43,970 bases of DNA from Streptococcus sp. DD12 (GCF_001578885.1 NZ_KQ969495.1:588500-632469), one strand, 5' to 3'. Numbered from the stretch's first letter, positions 33,787 to 42,606 are shown. The notes: generated by a model not told the origin, from the sequence alone. Numbers and translations: made by a program.

Positions 33787-34847
33787 GCGCCTGATAGAAT
33801 ATGGCGCAACTGCACCGCACTTGGGGATACAATAGGCAAGAAGGCTCCCTCATTCCAGCGACGAATAAAACCAGAGGTAGAATGGCTAAAGTAACCACGA
33901 CCACCACCTGCCTGCAACTCTAGCAAGAGGCTCTGCGCCACGACATCGACAATATCGATACGCAATTGAAACAGTTCTTTCGGGTGTGCTACAAAATAAT
34001 CATAGTCCCTTAAACCATCAAATAGTTCCGTTTTAATGCTTGCAAGAGCTTCTTTTTGGGCTTGCCACTCCTCTTTGAGGACACTGCGTTTGGCCAGGCT
34101 TGCTTCCACTTCAGACAGAGATTTTTTGGCCAGACCAAAGGCTAAACCAAACTGATAGCCAAGGAAAGCTGGACGATTTTGAGCCAAAAACTGTTTGGCA
34201 TCATGTGAAATAATCCATTCCTCTTGCAAAGGCACCTGATTAAAAGTCAGCGCTGCCGTATTAGCCCCTTGCAAGGCAACAAATTCTAGGTCCTGTGAGC
34301 GGGTGAGCTTTGGTGTTTCAGAAGGGATTGCCACAACAATCGGTTCACGGCTTTGGTCTTCAAAGCCGGCCACAAAAATGGCCACAAAATGATCCTCACG
34401 CACATTGGTCACCCAAGGCAAACGTCCTTTAAGGACGTATTCGCCATCTTTTTCAATGACTTGGACATTCAATTCTTCCAGATTTGATAAGAATTTGACC
34501 GCATTAGAAAGAGCTGTTCCACCGGAATACGCACCAGACAGCAACTTTTCCAAGTAATGTGTCTTAAAGTAATCCTGCTCAGCATGAAGAATATTGTCAA
34601 TCAACGTCCTTTGTCCCCATGAGGCAAAAGCCGCTGTTAGGGAATGCTCTGCCAATTCAGCAAGAACTTCAATCACATCCTGGTGACTTCCTCCCAGGCC
34701 TCCCAATGATTCTGGGACTCCGACACGGAAAGCCCCCTCAGCTGCAATGCGTTCCACCAGTTGGTTGGCCACGTCACAGGACTCTTGGTCGATTTGTTGG
34801 GCGTGACTGTCCAACCAGTCAATAAAAGTTGTCGAAAAAAAGCTCAT
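33783..34847 (-). CDS. Acyl-CoA dehydrogenase-like flavoprotein
   Basis: 354 aa from the ATG at 34847, which has AAGGAGGAC upstream. N-terminal helical domain (about 1-110) with GVPESLGGLGGSH, a middle beta part (PWVTNVREDHFVAIFVAG) and a C-terminal helical part with LLLELQAGGGRGYFSHSTSGFIRRWNEGAFLPIVSPS. Shorter than true acyl-CoA dehydrogenases and without a clear catalytic-base Glu motif; it looks closer to the DszC/SfnB-type flavin monooxygenase branch. Lies between the AhpD-like gene (35-base gap) and the TDT transporter (overlap). No beta-oxidation genes are visible, so fatty acid oxidation is unlikely. Confidence 0.78.
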   Translation of the reverse strand: MSFFSTTFIDWLDSHAQQIDQESCDVANQLVERIAAEGAFRVGVPESLGGLGGSHQDVIEVLAELAEHSLTAAFASWGQRTLIDNILHAEQDYFKTHYLEKLLSGAYSGGTALSNAVKFLSNLEELNVQVIEKDGEYVLKGRLPWVTNVREDHFVAIFVAGFEDQSREPIVVAIPSETPKLTRSQDLEFVALQGANTAALTFNQVPLQEEWIISHDAKQFLAQNRPAFLGYQFGLAFGLAKKSLSEVEASLAKRSVLKEEWQAQKEALASIKTELFDGLRDYDYFVAHPKELFQLRIDIVDVVAQSLLLELQAGGGRGYFSHSTSGFIRRWNEGAFLPIVSPSAVQLRHILSGA

Positions 34848-34882
34848 TTCTTGTCCTCCTTGGTCCAAAAACGTCCCGTTTC

Positions 34883-35455
34883 TTAGGCTGTTGGGTCTTG
34901 CTCTAAGGCATAAGCCTGTAACTCTGGGTTGATAGGGGTGTTAGCCATGTTGTTTGCATAGTTACACAGGCTGGCCAGACTCACACCTAGGACAACATCC
35001 AAGGCATTTTCTTGGGTATAGCCTGCTTCAAAGAAATCTGCTAGGGCTTCATCCCCGACACGTCCTTTGGTATTGATGACAGCAATCGTAAATTTAGCCA
35101 AGGTATCCAACTTAGGATCTGAGTCAATCGGGGTGCGATTGCGCAAGGCTTCTAACAAATCATCCCCCATTTGGATTTGCTTAATGGAGAAAGCCGTATG
35201 ACCTGCCACACAAAAGGCACAACCATTTGTCACGGCAGCCGTGATTTGGACCACTTCACGCTCAGTTGGGGTCAAACTGTTGCGACGGTTAATCTCACCA
35301 ACTGTTCGGTAAGTTTCAAGTGCTGTTGGTGCATTGGCTAAAAGGCCAATCAAGTTAGGAATATAACCCCCATTTGCCTCTTTGACGGTCGCTAAAACGT
35401 CTTTGACGGCCTCTGGAGCTGTTTCAATGGTATGAATGGTAAAATGTTCTGTCAT
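34883..35455 (-). CDS. AhpD/carboxymuconolactone decarboxylase family peroxidase-like protein
   Basis: 190 aa helical protein. The redox centre is NGCAFCVAGHTAF (C79, C82, H86), with upstream E67 in TPTEREVVQ; this matches the E...C-x2-C-x3-H proton-relay centre of AhpD. Such proteins reduce peroxides or disulfides. First gene of a three-gene operon with a flavoprotein and a TDT transporter. Start ATG with GAAAGAGG upstream. Confidence 0.87.
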   Translation of the reverse strand: MTEHFTIHTIETAPEAVKDVLATVKEANGGYIPNLIGLLANAPTALETYRTVGEINRRNSLTPTEREVVQITAAVTNGCAFCVAGHTAFSIKQIQMGDDLLEALRNRTPIDSDPKLDTLAKFTIAVINTKGRVGDEALADFFEAGYTQENALDVVLGVSLASLCNYANNMANTPINPELQAYALEQDPTA

Positions 35456-35476
35456 GGAAAACCTCTTTCACTTTTG

Positions 35477-35495
35477 AGATGTTTCCATCTTACCA
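35477..35495 (-). promoter_or_regulatory. Promoter with overlapping inverted repeat upstream of the AhpD-like operon
   Basis: Extended -10 TGGTAAGAT (35487-35495, minus strand) overlaps an inverted repeat AGATG-GAAA-CATCT (35477-35490) that would cover the transcription start: a simple repressor-site arrangement. Confidence 0.5.
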
Positions 35496-35587
35496 CGCCG
35501 CAATCATTTTACATAATCTATTTTTCCAATGGTTGGTTATCATTTTTTTATATAGAGGAACTGAGCATATTTCTTGCAAAACCGTTG

Positions 35588-35620
35588 CGCAACAAAAAAG
35601 ACCATAGGAATGATCTTTAT
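35588..35620 (-). terminator. Terminator of rnhB
   Basis: AAAGA-T-CAT / ATG-G-TCTTT stem with TCCT loop and six T on the minus strand. Confidence 0.7.
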
Positions 35621-35685
35621 GACTCTATTCGTTAGGATTGGTTTTTTAATTCTTGCGCTTTCCCTGAAGCCCATGACCTAGCCCT

Positions 35686-36465
35686 TTAGTCTCTCCCATC
35701 GACCATTTCTTTGACAGGGGCAAATGTCTTACGATGAATAGGCGTAAGTCCTAGCTGTTTGAGGGCTTGGATATGCTTGGCCGTTCCATAACCTGCATTG
35801 TGAGAGAAATCATAGCCAGGGTATTGCTTATCATAGTCGGCCATCAATTGATCCCGTGTCACCTTGGCGACAATAGATGCGGCCGCAATCGAGAGTGATT
35901 TGGCATCCCCTTTGATGAGACTTTTTTGATACAAAGGCACTTCCAAGGTCATGGCATCAATCAAGAGGGCATCTAAAACCAGCTGTGCTTGAACCTGTTT
36001 GATGGCTTCTGTCATCGCTACTTTAGTGGCCTCGTAGATATTAATCCGATCGATAACTTCATTTGAGACCAGACCAATCCCCACGGCCAAAGCTTGACCG
36101 ACAACACGGTCATAGACCACACGGTGCTGACTTTTAGCAATCTTCTTGCTATCATTTAAGCCTGCTATCACCAGCCCTCTTGGCAAAACAACACAGGCAG
36201 CCACCACAGGACCTGCCAAAGGACCACGGCCAACTTCATCGACACCACCAATAAGCGCATAACCTTGCTCTAAAAGTTCTTTTTCATAGACCAACATTTG
36301 CTTGAGGCGGTCTTGTTCAGCCATCTCTTTTTGAATCGCCTGTTTTCGCCGTTTAATAGCAGCTTGAACCCCCTTGCGAGAATCCTGTTCCCACTGTGCC
36401 CAGCGACTATCTTCTAAGTCTGTCACACTTTCTAGCGCCTTTTTTATCTCACTGATTGTCGCCAT
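35686..36465 (-). CDS. rnhB: Ribonuclease HII
   Basis: 259 aa from the ATG at 36465; the start is chosen because [11 protein letters not shown] is the conserved N-terminus and AGGAGAAGG lies just upstream. The catalytic region starts with [18 protein letters not shown] (Asp-Glu pair), then [14 protein letters not shown] and [20 protein letters not shown] with further acidic residues. Removes RNA from RNA/DNA hybrids, including single ribonucleotides. An N-terminal extension (about 1-65) is typical of streptococcal forms. Overlaps the end of rbgA by 17 bases, so the two are co-translated. Confidence 0.94.
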   Translation of the reverse strand: MATISEIKKALESVTDLEDSRWAQWEQDSRKGVQAAIKRRKQAIQKEMAEQDRLKQMLVYEKELLEQGYALIGGVDEVGRGPLAGPVVAACVVLPRGLVIAGLNDSKKIAKSQHRVVYDRVVGQALAVGIGLVSNEVIDRINIYEATKVAMTEAIKQVQAQLVLDALLIDAMTLEVPLYQKSLIKGDAKSLSIAAASIVAKVTRDQLMADYDKQYPGYDFSHNAGYGTAKHIQALKQLGLTPIHRKTFAPVKEMVDGRD

Positions 36466-37303
36466 CACCTTCTCCTGGGATGTCCAAGGTATAACGCCCC
36501 AGCTTACCATCACGGACTTCCTTAACAAATAGCTGGTAAAAACGGTCATAGTCATCTCGAAAGCCCAACTGGCGCGTCAAATCCATAATGATTTCTGGCG
36601 CTTCTTGGTCGAGACTGATGGTCTTGAAACGTTCTTTTAAGCGGTCGGGGTAATAAGTCTTGAAATGATTGATCCCAAAAATAGTGACCTCATCCATGGG
36701 CAACAAGTTGTCCTTAATAGCCCCAGTTAAAGCTAACTTTAGACCAACTTTTTCATCTTCGAATTTAGGCCAAAGAATACCTGGTGTGTCCAAAATCTCC
36801 AAGTCCTTGTTTGATTTTAACCACTGCTGTCCCTTAGTGACACCAGGTTTGTTCCCAACAACAGCAATCTTCTTACCAGCAAGACGGTTCATCAGCGTGG
36901 ATTTCCCCACATTAGGAATCCCGACAATCATAGTCCTCAAAGTTTCTTTTTTTATACCTCGAGACCGCAAACGCTCGATTTTTTCTGCCATTAGATGCTT
37001 GGCTTGTTGGGTGACCAGCTTCACTGTTTGGTTTTCTTTGGCTGTGATGGCTAATGTCGCCAACCCCTGTTGCCGAAAGAGCGCTTCCCAATCTTTTGTC
37101 AATTGTGGGTCCGCTAGATCGCTCTTATTGAGCAAGACAAGGCGTGGCTTGTCCCCGATAATCTTATCTAGCATAGGGTTTTGGCTAGCCAAGGGCAAAC
37201 GGGCATCCACTAAAACCGTCACAAAATCCACATGTTTTAAGCTATCTTGTACCTGCCTGCGCGCCTTAGACATATGTCCAGGAAACCATTGAATCGTTGC
37301 CAT
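36449..37303 (-). CDS. rbgA: Ribosome biogenesis GTPase RbgA (YlqF)
   Basis: 284 aa, circularly permuted GTPase: the G4 motif NKSD (59-62) comes first, then G1 GIPNVGKST (128-136), G2 GVTKG and G3 DTPG (172-175). N-terminal [16 protein letters not shown] is the family mark. Needed for late 50S subunit assembly. GAGGAG precedes the ATG; own extended -10 promoter. Followed by rnhB with overlap. Confidence 0.95.
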   Translation of the reverse strand: MATIQWFPGHMSKARRQVQDSLKHVDFVTVLVDARLPLASQNPMLDKIIGDKPRLVLLNKSDLADPQLTKDWEALFRQQGLATLAITAKENQTVKLVTQQAKHLMAEKIERLRSRGIKKETLRTMIVGIPNVGKSTLMNRLAGKKIAVVGNKPGVTKGQQWLKSNKDLEILDTPGILWPKFEDEKVGLKLALTGAIKDNLLPMDEVTIFGINHFKTYYPDRLKERFKTISLDQEAPEIIMDLTRQLGFRDDYDRFYQLFVKEVRDGKLGRYTLDIPGEGDGDNQ

Positions 37304-37331
37304 GTTTATCTCCTCATTTCTACTTCTCTCT

Positions 37332-37340
37332 ATTATAACA
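37332..37340 (-). promoter_or_regulatory. Extended -10 promoter of rbgA-rnhB
   Basis: TGTTATAAT on the minus strand, 28 bases upstream of the rbgA ATG. Confidence 0.65.
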
Positions 37341-37401
37341 TAAAGACCTACACAAGCAGGACTAAGCCCATTGACTAAGTTAATGCGAGAAAATTTGAAA
37401 C

Positions 37402-37435
37402 TCTATAAAAAAATAGACCTTAAAGGTCTATTTTT
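37402..37435 (-). terminator. Terminator of the signal-peptidase-like gene
   Basis: Perfect 12-bp stem AAAAATAGACCT / AGGTCTATTTTT with a three-base loop; its T-run follows the gene stop on the minus strand. Confidence 0.85.
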
Positions 37436-37991
37436 ATTGGATGCGTAAAAAGCCGAACTTTTCCAAAGGCCAAACACGAAAGGCGACGATGCCCTTGATA
37501 TTTTTTCGTGAAATCAATCCAAGGGTCCGTGAGTCTTTGGAGCTCTTTCGATTATCATTCAAAATAAGATAGGTGTCTTTAGGAATTTTATCTGTTTTAT
37601 TATGTGTCAAAGTCGCAATACTAAAATCTTCAGTATAAAGTGTTCCCTGTGAGGCCTTACTGAGGAAACGACTTTTAACCTGATCTAGGTAAGGTTCTGA
37701 CGTTGCTTGATTGTTCAGATATAAGATATCATCCATAAAGGTGACAGATTGACCAGGTGTTGCAATAACTCGACCAATATAACGGGTGCCATCCACCTCA
37801 TAAACCACCAAATCTTTACGAGCAGGCCGACGATTTTGGTTAAAGAGCAAGATATCATTATTGGCAATATAGGCATTACTTGAGGGTTCATGCACACGAA
37901 TCGTTGAAAAAACAAAACTACGAAGCAATAAAATAGCAACCAAAGCAATAACGATGAAAATCGCATTACGAATAAAATCTCTCTTGAGCAT
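37434..37991 (-). CDS. lepB: Signal peptidase I-like protein lacking the catalytic lysine
   Basis: 185 aa from the ATG at 37991 with GGGAGGG upstream (longer in-frame extensions run through the promoter and rplT terminators). One N-terminal membrane segment (about 8-28). The box B region reads VHEPSSNAYI, keeping the nucleophile serine (S37) but not the usual SMxPT. Box D, normally YVKRVIGxPGD, reads RYIGRVIATPGQ with Gly73 in the lysine position. Box E is kept as LNDNRKSSKDSR. The catalytic lysine is therefore missing, as in the pilus-linked SipA of group A streptococci. It may be a chaperone-like or atypical peptidase; a normal LepB would have to lie elsewhere. Confidence 0.82.
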   Translation of the reverse strand: MLKRDFIRNAIFIVIALVAILLLRSFVFSTIRVHEPSSNAYIANNDILLFNQNRRPARKDLVVYEVDGTRYIGRVIATPGQSVTFMDDILYLNNQATSEPYLDQVKSRFLSKASQGTLYTEDFSIATLTHNKTDKIPKDTYLILNDNRKSSKDSRTLGLISRKNIKGIVAFRVWPLEKFGFLRIQ

Positions 37992-38022
37992 GATGCCCTC
38001 CCATTTCGTACGAATTACTTTC

Positions 38023-38031
38023 ATTATAGCA
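38023..38031 (-). promoter_or_regulatory. Extended -10 promoter of the signal-peptidase-like gene
   Basis: TGCTATAAT on the minus strand, 31 bases before the ATG, directly after the rplT terminators. Confidence 0.65.
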
Positions 38032-38044
38032 TGATTTAAAGTAT

Positions 38045-38065
38045 AAAAAAAGGCTCTCAAGAGCC
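38045..38065 (-). terminator. Second terminator of the infC-rpmI-rplT operon
   Basis: GGCTC-TTGA-GAGCC followed by seven T on the minus strand. Confidence 0.75.
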
Positions 38066-38070
38066 CAGGT

Positions 38071-38106
38071 AAAAAAAAGAAGCATCGGCTTCCGCCAATA
38101 CTTCTT
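38071..38106 (-). terminator. First terminator of the infC-rpmI-rplT operon
   Basis: AAGAAG...GGC-GGAA-GCC...CTTCTT stem with two mismatches and eight T on the minus strand. Confidence 0.8.
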
Positions 38107-38115
38107 GATATGGTC

Positions 38116-38475
38116 TTATTTACCAAGTTTTTCTTTAGCAGCATCAGCCAATGCTGTAAAAGCTGCCGCATCGTTAACCGCCAAGTCAGCCAACATCTTA
38201 CGGTTTACTTCAATCTCAGCCAATTTCAAACCATGCATGAGTTGTGAGTATGACAAACCATTAAGACGAGCAGCCGCATTGATACGTGTGATCCACAATT
38301 TACGGAAGTCACGTTTCTTTTGACGACGGTCACGGTAAGCATAGTAGTAAGAATTCATTACTTGTTCTTTAGCAGTACGGAACAAGATATGCTTAGCACC
38401 ATAGTAACCTTTTGCAAGTTTTAAAACACGTTTACGACGTTTACGTGATACAACGCCACCTTTTACACGAGCCAT
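38116..38475 (-). CDS. rplT: 50S ribosomal protein L20
   Basis: 119 aa, full length, starting [20 protein letters not shown]. Early 23S rRNA-binding assembly protein, and in Firmicutes the autoregulator of the infC-rpmI-rplT operon through the infC leader. Third gene of the operon, followed by two tandem terminators. Confidence 0.98.
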   Translation of the reverse strand: MARVKGGVVSRKRRKRVLKLAKGYYGAKHILFRTAKEQVMNSYYYAYRDRRQKKRDFRKLWITRINAAARLNGLSYSQLMHGLKLAEIEVNRKMLADLAVNDAAAFTALADAAKEKLGK

Positions 38476-38516
38476 TTATAATTCCTCCAGATATTCGAAT
38501 TGTGAGTGATGCCTGA

Positions 38517-38717
38517 TTATTTCAAGCGAGTCAGCATAGATTTGATACGTTTGAAATCTCCTGAGTGCACCATAGCGGCTTTACGAAGATGACGACGTTG
38601 TTTTTTAGTCTTCCCGTGGAAACGGTGAGATGTGTACGCACGGAAACGTTTAAGTCCACCAGACCCTGTACGTTTAAAACGTTTTGCTGATGCACGGTGT
38701 GTTTTTTGTTTAGGCAT
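38517..38717 (-). CDS. rpmI: 50S ribosomal protein L35
   Basis: 66 aa, starting [20 protein letters not shown], the standard L35 N-terminus. GAGGAGAAAG precedes the ATG. Lies 41 bases upstream of rplT and 25 bases downstream of the infC stop. Confidence 0.98.
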   Translation of the reverse strand: MPKQKTHRASAKRFKRTGSGGLKRFRAYTSHRFHGKTKKQRRHLRKAAMVHSGDFKRIKSMLTRLK

Positions 38718-38742
38718 TTTCTTTCTCCTCTATTTTCTTCCC

Positions 38743-39275
38743 TTATTTTTTCTTGTCAGGGATTGGTGCTAATTGGATAAACATTTGACGACCATCCATT
38801 TTGGCACGTTGTTCGATAATCGCGATATCTTGTGTCGCTTCTGCAAAGTCTGCAAGAACCTTGGCACCGATATCTTTGTGAGTAATCATACGGCCACGAA
38901 AACGGATAGACACTTTGACTTTGTTGCCTTTTTCAAGGAACTTGCGGCCATTGCGCAGTTTTGTTTCAAAGTCACCCTTGTCGATAACTGGACTCAGACG
39001 AACTTCTTTAACGGTTACTACGCTTTGTTTTTCCGTTGTTCTTTTTGCTTTTTCTGATACTCAAACTTGAACTTGCCATAATCCATGATACGTGCTACAG
39101 GCGGCTTTGCTTGAGGCTGGATGAGAACCAAGTCTACACCAGCGTTATCAGCAATTTCCTGAGCTTCTGTTCGTGGCTTAATACCAAGTTGATCACCATC
39201 AAGGCCTATCAGACGAACTTCACGCACATGAATTTCATCGTTAATGAACAAATCTCTTTTTGCGATATCCTTCAC
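38743..39275 (-). CDS. infC: Translation initiation factor IF-3, apparent one-base frameshift
   Basis: The N-domain and linker (85 codons from 39275, [20 protein letters not shown] to KKQKEQRK) run into a stop at 39018, but the C-domain continues in the -1 frame ([42 protein letters not shown]) to a stop at 38743. The break is an A5 run on the minus strand (39028-39032); six A give an intact 177-aa IF3. The gene is essential, so a missing base in the sequence is the best explanation. The first ORF codon is GTG at 39275, but GAGGTG is better placed for an ATC codon at 39266, which would fit the rare-start autoregulation of infC. Confidence 0.92.
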
Positions 39276-39415
39276 CTCTTCATTTTTTTAGAGAAAAACA
39301 AAGCGGACTGCTTTAACAGTCCGCACTACGAGTAATCATCACAAGATGTTTTACATGTAGGGCCAGACAACGTTAGTCGCAAGGCGAGAAGCTCTCACTT
39401 CTGCTTTTCTCATTA
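39276..39415 (-). promoter_or_regulatory. infC leader with intrinsic attenuator (candidate L20 leader)
   Basis: About 140 bases of untranslated leader. It ends in a perfect hairpin GCGGACTG / CAGTCCGC (39303-39310 with 39317-39324) followed by TTTGTTTTT, a terminator inside the transcript upstream of infC. Further upstream, AGAAG/CTTCT and other pairings could compete. Firmicute infC operons are controlled by L20-dependent attenuation, which this layout fits; I have not matched the L20-binding fold in detail. Confidence 0.6.
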
Positions 39416-39420
39416 TTTAA

Positions 39421-39449
39421 ATTCTATCACAGCTCTCACTGCTTGTCAA
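39421..39449 (-). promoter_or_regulatory. Promoter of the infC-rpmI-rplT operon
   Basis: Consensus TTGACA (39444-39449), exactly 17 bases, extended -10 TGATAGAAT. The -35 box lies inside the last codons of cmk. Confidence 0.8.
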
Positions 39450-40122
39450 GAACTTTTTGTACTTTATCCATGATAAAGTCAACAACGCCCTCAATAGACA
39501 CCCCTGTCGTATCAAATGACACCGCATCCGCTGCGGGTTTTAATGGGGACGTTTTTCGATGGCTATCTTTATAGTCTCTCTGAGCAATTTCTTCTTTTAG
39601 CTGCTCCAGTTCTGTCGGAATTCCCTTTTCCTGATTTTCTTTGAAACGGCGCAAGGCTCTTTCTTCAACAGAAGCCACCAAAAAGATTTTTACAGCAGCC
39701 TCTGGCAGAACAACTGTTCCGATATCGCGACCATCCATGACAATACCACCCTCTTGCGCGATGTCTTGTTGGAGAGCCACCAATGCTTCTCGGACTTCAG
39801 GAATTGCTGCAACCCAGGAAACATTATTGGTCACATCATTTTCACGAATCGCATGGGTCACATCAACATCACCGACATAAACGAGTTGGTTGCTCTTCTC
39901 ATCGCGCCCAAAGCTAACAGAATAGGTCTTTAGTTGTTCGAGCAGTTCTGAAACATTTTCTGCCGTCAGTTGATTGGATAAAGCCAGATAGGTAACGGCA
40001 CGGTACATTGCCCCAGTATCCAGATAAGTGTAGCCCAATTTCTGAGCGATAAGTTTAGCTACTGTACTCTTACCACTAGAAGCTGGTCCGTCGATTGCAA
40101 TTTGAATGGGCTGCTTTGTCAT
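39436..40122 (-). CDS. cmk: Cytidylate kinase
   Basis: 228 aa. P-loop [14 protein letters not shown] at residues 9-22, CMP-binding [12 protein letters not shown], and [14 protein letters not shown]. Phosphorylates CMP and dCMP for nucleotide synthesis. Its ATG overlaps the stop of the upstream LysM-protein gene by one base (TAATG), so the pair is translationally coupled. Confidence 0.97.
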   Translation of the reverse strand: MTKQPIQIAIDGPASSGKSTVAKLIAQKLGYTYLDTGAMYRAVTYLALSNQLTAENVSELLEQLKTYSVSFGRDEKSNQLVYVGDVDVTHAIRENDVTNNVSWVAAIPEVREALVALQQDIAQEGGIVMDGRDIGTVVLPEAAVKIFLVASVEERALRRFKENQEKGIPTELEQLKEEIAQRDYKDSHRKTSPLKPAADAVSFDTTGVSIEGVVDFIMDKVQKVLDKQ

Positions 40123-40628
40123 TAGTTTACATACACCTCGTCACCAGGGTTAGCATACCAAGAACCTGTCGTCATATGGTCGGGGTTAAGGGCATACAAT
40201 TGGTCCAAGGAAATGCCCGCACGTGCCGCAATAGATGCTGGTCCTTCACCAGCATTGACTGTAATGGTTCCACCGTTACTACTTGGTGTTGTTGAACTTG
40301 AAGAGGTCGCTGTGCTTGAACTATCCTCTGTTGAAGAAGAGGAAGCTTCTGTTGAAGATGACGCTTCTTCTTGGCTAGAAGATGCGCTGGTAGAACTACT
40401 AGAAACAACTGATGACTGAGAACTGCTTGACTGACTAGATGCTTGTTTGTTGCTGCCACCCGTGGATGTATAAAGGAAAAACACCAAAATGACAACAATG
40501 ACAACAAAGAAAATTCCCAAAATCCCTGTCAAGAAGGGCGTCGAAATTAAATTTTCGCCTTTTGCTGAACGTGAGTACTCTTCTGTCCAGTCGTCGTCAA
40601 CTTTATCTTCCCATGGCTTTTTAGACAT
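40122..40628 (-). CDS. LysM-domain surface-associated membrane protein (SAG1386/EF1546 type)
   Basis: 168 aa. An acidic cytoplasmic head ([17 protein letters not shown]), one membrane segment (about 34-54), a Ser-rich linker (about 60-115) and a C-terminal LysM module ([28 protein letters not shown]...GDEVYVN). Bitopic, with the LysM outside to bind peptidoglycan. Co-translated with cmk, a conserved neighbour in streptococci. Role in wall biology inferred. AAGGAG precedes the ATG. Confidence 0.88.
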   Translation of the reverse strand: MSKKPWEDKVDDDWTEEYSRSAKGENLISTPFLTGILGIFFVVIVVILVFFLYTSTGGSNKQASSQSSSSQSSVVSSSSTSASSSQEEASSSTEASSSSTEDSSSTATSSSSTTPSSNGGTITVNAGEGPASIAARAGISLDQLYALNPDHMTTGSWYANPGDEVYVN

Positions 40629-40638
40629 GTTTTACTCC

Positions 40639-40667
40639 TTGTGATTTTATTTATTTCGTACTACAAT
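40639..40667 (+). promoter_or_regulatory. Promoter of the ferredoxin gene (leaderless start)
   Basis: TTGTGA at 40639-40644, 17 bases, TACAAT at 40662-40667, then six bases to the ATG at 40674. Confidence 0.6.
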
Positions 40668-40673
40668 ATTACT

Positions 40674-40877
40674 ATGAAAGTTCAAATTTTACCAGAAAAA
40701 TGTATAGCTTGTGGGCTATGTCAGACGCTGTCACCTCTGTTTGATTATGATGATGAGGGCATCGTCATCTTTGCTCAAAATGCTGACCAACGCCTCCTTG
40801 ATGTCGAGGCAAAATCTAGCACTCTGGCTGCTGTCAAAGCTTGTCCAACCAAAGCCCTCATCGTTAAAGATGCTTAA
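40674..40877 (+). CDS. Ferredoxin, single [4Fe-4S] type
   Basis: 67 aa from the ATG at 40674; an 11-codon upstream extension would cover the promoter. CIACGLC (C-x2-C-x2-C) near residue 10 and a distal CP near residue 56 give the four cluster ligands. Small cytoplasmic electron carrier; partner unknown. No ribosome-binding site, so a leaderless message is likely. Its coding end forms part of its own terminator hairpin and overlaps the end of the convergent ebsA gene by 14 bases. Confidence 0.9.
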   Translation: MKVQILPEKCIACGLCQTLSPLFDYDDEGIVIFAQNADQRLLDVEAKSSTLAAVKACPTKALIVKDA

Positions 40878-40889
40878 GGGCTTTTTTTG
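40853..40889 (+). terminator. Terminator of the ferredoxin gene
   Basis: AGCCCT-CATC / GATG-(CTTA)-AGGGCT stem with a bulge and seven T, overlapping the last codons of the gene. Confidence 0.75.
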
Positions 40890-41358
40890 TTTTCCCTTTG
40901 GCATAGAGCTCAAAATAATCCAAAAAATGGTGGTCTAATAAAACAACTTCACCCGTAAAATAAGGATTGATTGCTAGAGCGTCTAAAAAGTATTTTTTTG
41001 GCCATTTGCGCATCGAAAAGACTTGATTTGGCTTATTGGCTAAGACAAAACATACCCTACCTTTTGAAACTTCGATACGATTGATATGGCTAATATCCAT
41101 TTTTCGTAAGCGGATAGGATCTAGGGAAATCACTTTAACTTTGCCATCTTCTGTGATGATAAAATAGCGATGAAAGCCCACAATCAGTAAGACTAAAAAG
41201 AGACCAAACAAGAAGAAAATGACATTTGGAAGGCGTACCTGCTCATACACCAGAGCCATCGCCAGAAAAATCGGTATCAATGCAAAAGACCAATAAATCA
41301 CCAACCAAGAGGGTTCTGGTTGCCAGTGGTAGCGCATTTTACCAAAAATTTTTATCAT
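40864..41358 (-). CDS. ebsA: EbsA-family membrane protein
   Basis: 164 aa with two membrane segments in the first third (about 20-62) and a soluble C-terminal PH-like part (FIITEDGKVKVISLDPIRLRKMDISHINRIEVSKGRV). Matches the EbsA family named after an enterococcal pore-forming protein; the function is not established. Lies 18 bases after pepT on the same strand, probably in one transcript, next to the ferredoxin and LysM genes as in other streptococci. Confidence 0.85.
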   Translation of the reverse strand: MIKIFGKMRYHWQPEPSWLVIYWSFALIPIFLAMALVYEQVRLPNVIFFLFGLFLVLLIVGFHRYFIITEDGKVKVISLDPIRLRKMDISHINRIEVSKGRVCFVLANKPNQVFSMRKWPKKYFLDALAINPYFTGEVVLLDHHFLDYFELYAKGKTKKALKHL

Positions 41359-41376
41359 GCTTGCCTCCTTTTTTGC

Positions 41377-42606
41377 TTAGACAGTATCCGATTGGCTGAC
41401 AATAGCAACAATGACATCGACCGCTTTCTCCATGGTTTGCAGACTGACAAATTCATAGCGGCCATGCATATTTTCCCCACCCGCAAATAGATTAGGGGTT
41501 GGAATACCCATGAAAGAAATCGTTGAGCCATCAGTTCCACCACGAATTGGTTCAATTACCGGTGTAATGCCTAAGCTATTCATGGCCTGCTTAGCGAGGG
41601 TAATCGGTGTCATATCTTTTTCAATGACTTCACGCATATTGGCATACTGATCTGTCAGTGTCAAGGTCACACGGTCTTGGTCGAGGTGATGGTTGGTTTG
41701 GTCAACTATTTGTTGCAAGAGAGCTTTTTTAGCCTCCAAGCCTTCACGGTCAAAATCCCTTAGAATGTAATGGCTTTGTGCCTCATCGACAGTTCCTTCC
41801 AGGGTTAAGAGGTGATAAAAACCTTCTCGCCCTTCTGTTGTTTCAGCCCGTTCGTTTTCAGGTAATTGGGCATGGATATCCATGAGTACTTGTAGCGCGT
41901 GAACCATCTGGCCTTTTGCTGTCCCAGGGTGGACATTGCGCCCTTGCACCGTCACGTCAGCTGCAGCTGCACTAAAGGTTTCATACTGCAATTCGCCCAG
42001 TGGCCCACCATCAACCGTGTAAGCGAAATCCACATCAAAATCAGCGACATCAAAATGAATAGCCCCAAGGCCAATTTCTTCATCCGGCCCAAATCCCACA
42101 CGAATCTCCCCGTGTTTGATTTCTGGGTGGTCTACTAGATAGGCCATGGCTGTCATAATTTCAGCAATTCCAGATTTATCGTCACTCCCTAAAAGGGTTG
42201 TCCCATCCGTTGTAATCAGGGTTTGGCCAAGGTAACCATCCAACTGCGGAAAATCTTTAGGTGACAACGAAAAACCTGATGTGCCTAAAGGAATGTCACC
42301 CCCTTGGTAATTTTCAATCACCTGCGGATTAACACCTTCCGCATTAAAATCAGCCGTATCCATGTGTGAAATAAAACCGATTTTTCGAGTGAAACGTGCA
42401 TCATTAGCCGGTAAAGTGGCTACTAAATAGCCGTTACTTTCTAAGTAATGCACATTCTGCAAACCTAATGCACGCAACTCAGGTTCCAAAACATTTTTAG
42501 CAAAATCCACTTGGCTTTGTGTTGTCGGAATGGTCTGGCTGGTCTCATCACTACGAGTGTTAATCTTGGCATATCGGATAAACCGTTCTAGTAAAGCATT
42601 TGTCAT
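41377..42606 (-). CDS. pepT: Peptidase T (tripeptide aminopeptidase)
   Basis: 409 aa M20 metallopeptidase releasing N-terminal residues from tripeptides. Zinc-site motifs are [13 protein letters not shown] (first His, Asp), [26 protein letters not shown] (catalytic and ligand Glu), [10 protein letters not shown], and RGGTDGS. Start ATG with AAGGAG. A terminator hairpin lies immediately upstream of the ribosome-binding site, so transcription from the promoters at 42676-42709 must pass it. Confidence 0.96.
   Translation of the reverse strand: MTNALLERFIRYAKINTRSDETSQTIPTTQSQVDFAKNVLEPELRALGLQNVHYLESNGYLVATLPANDARFTRKIGFISHMDTADFNAEGVNPQVIENYQGGDIPLGTSGFSLSPKDFPQLDGYLGQTLITTDGTTLLGSDDKSGIAEIMTAMAYLVDHPEIKHGEIRVGFGPDEEIGLGAIHFDVADFDVDFAYTVDGGPLGELQYETFSAAAADVTVQGRNVHPGTAKGQMVHALQVLMDIHAQLPENERAETTEGREGFYHLLTLEGTVDEAQSHYILRDFDREGLEAKKALLQQIVDQTNHHLDQDRVTLTLTDQYANMREVIEKDMTPITLAKQAMNSLGITPVIEPIRGGTDGSTISFMGIPTPNLFAGGENMHGRYEFVSLQTMEKAVDVIVAIVSQSDTV

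Noticed and set aside
36669..37292. 207-codon plus-strand frame opposite rbgA
   Set aside because: Antisense shadow of the GTPase gene; no start signals.
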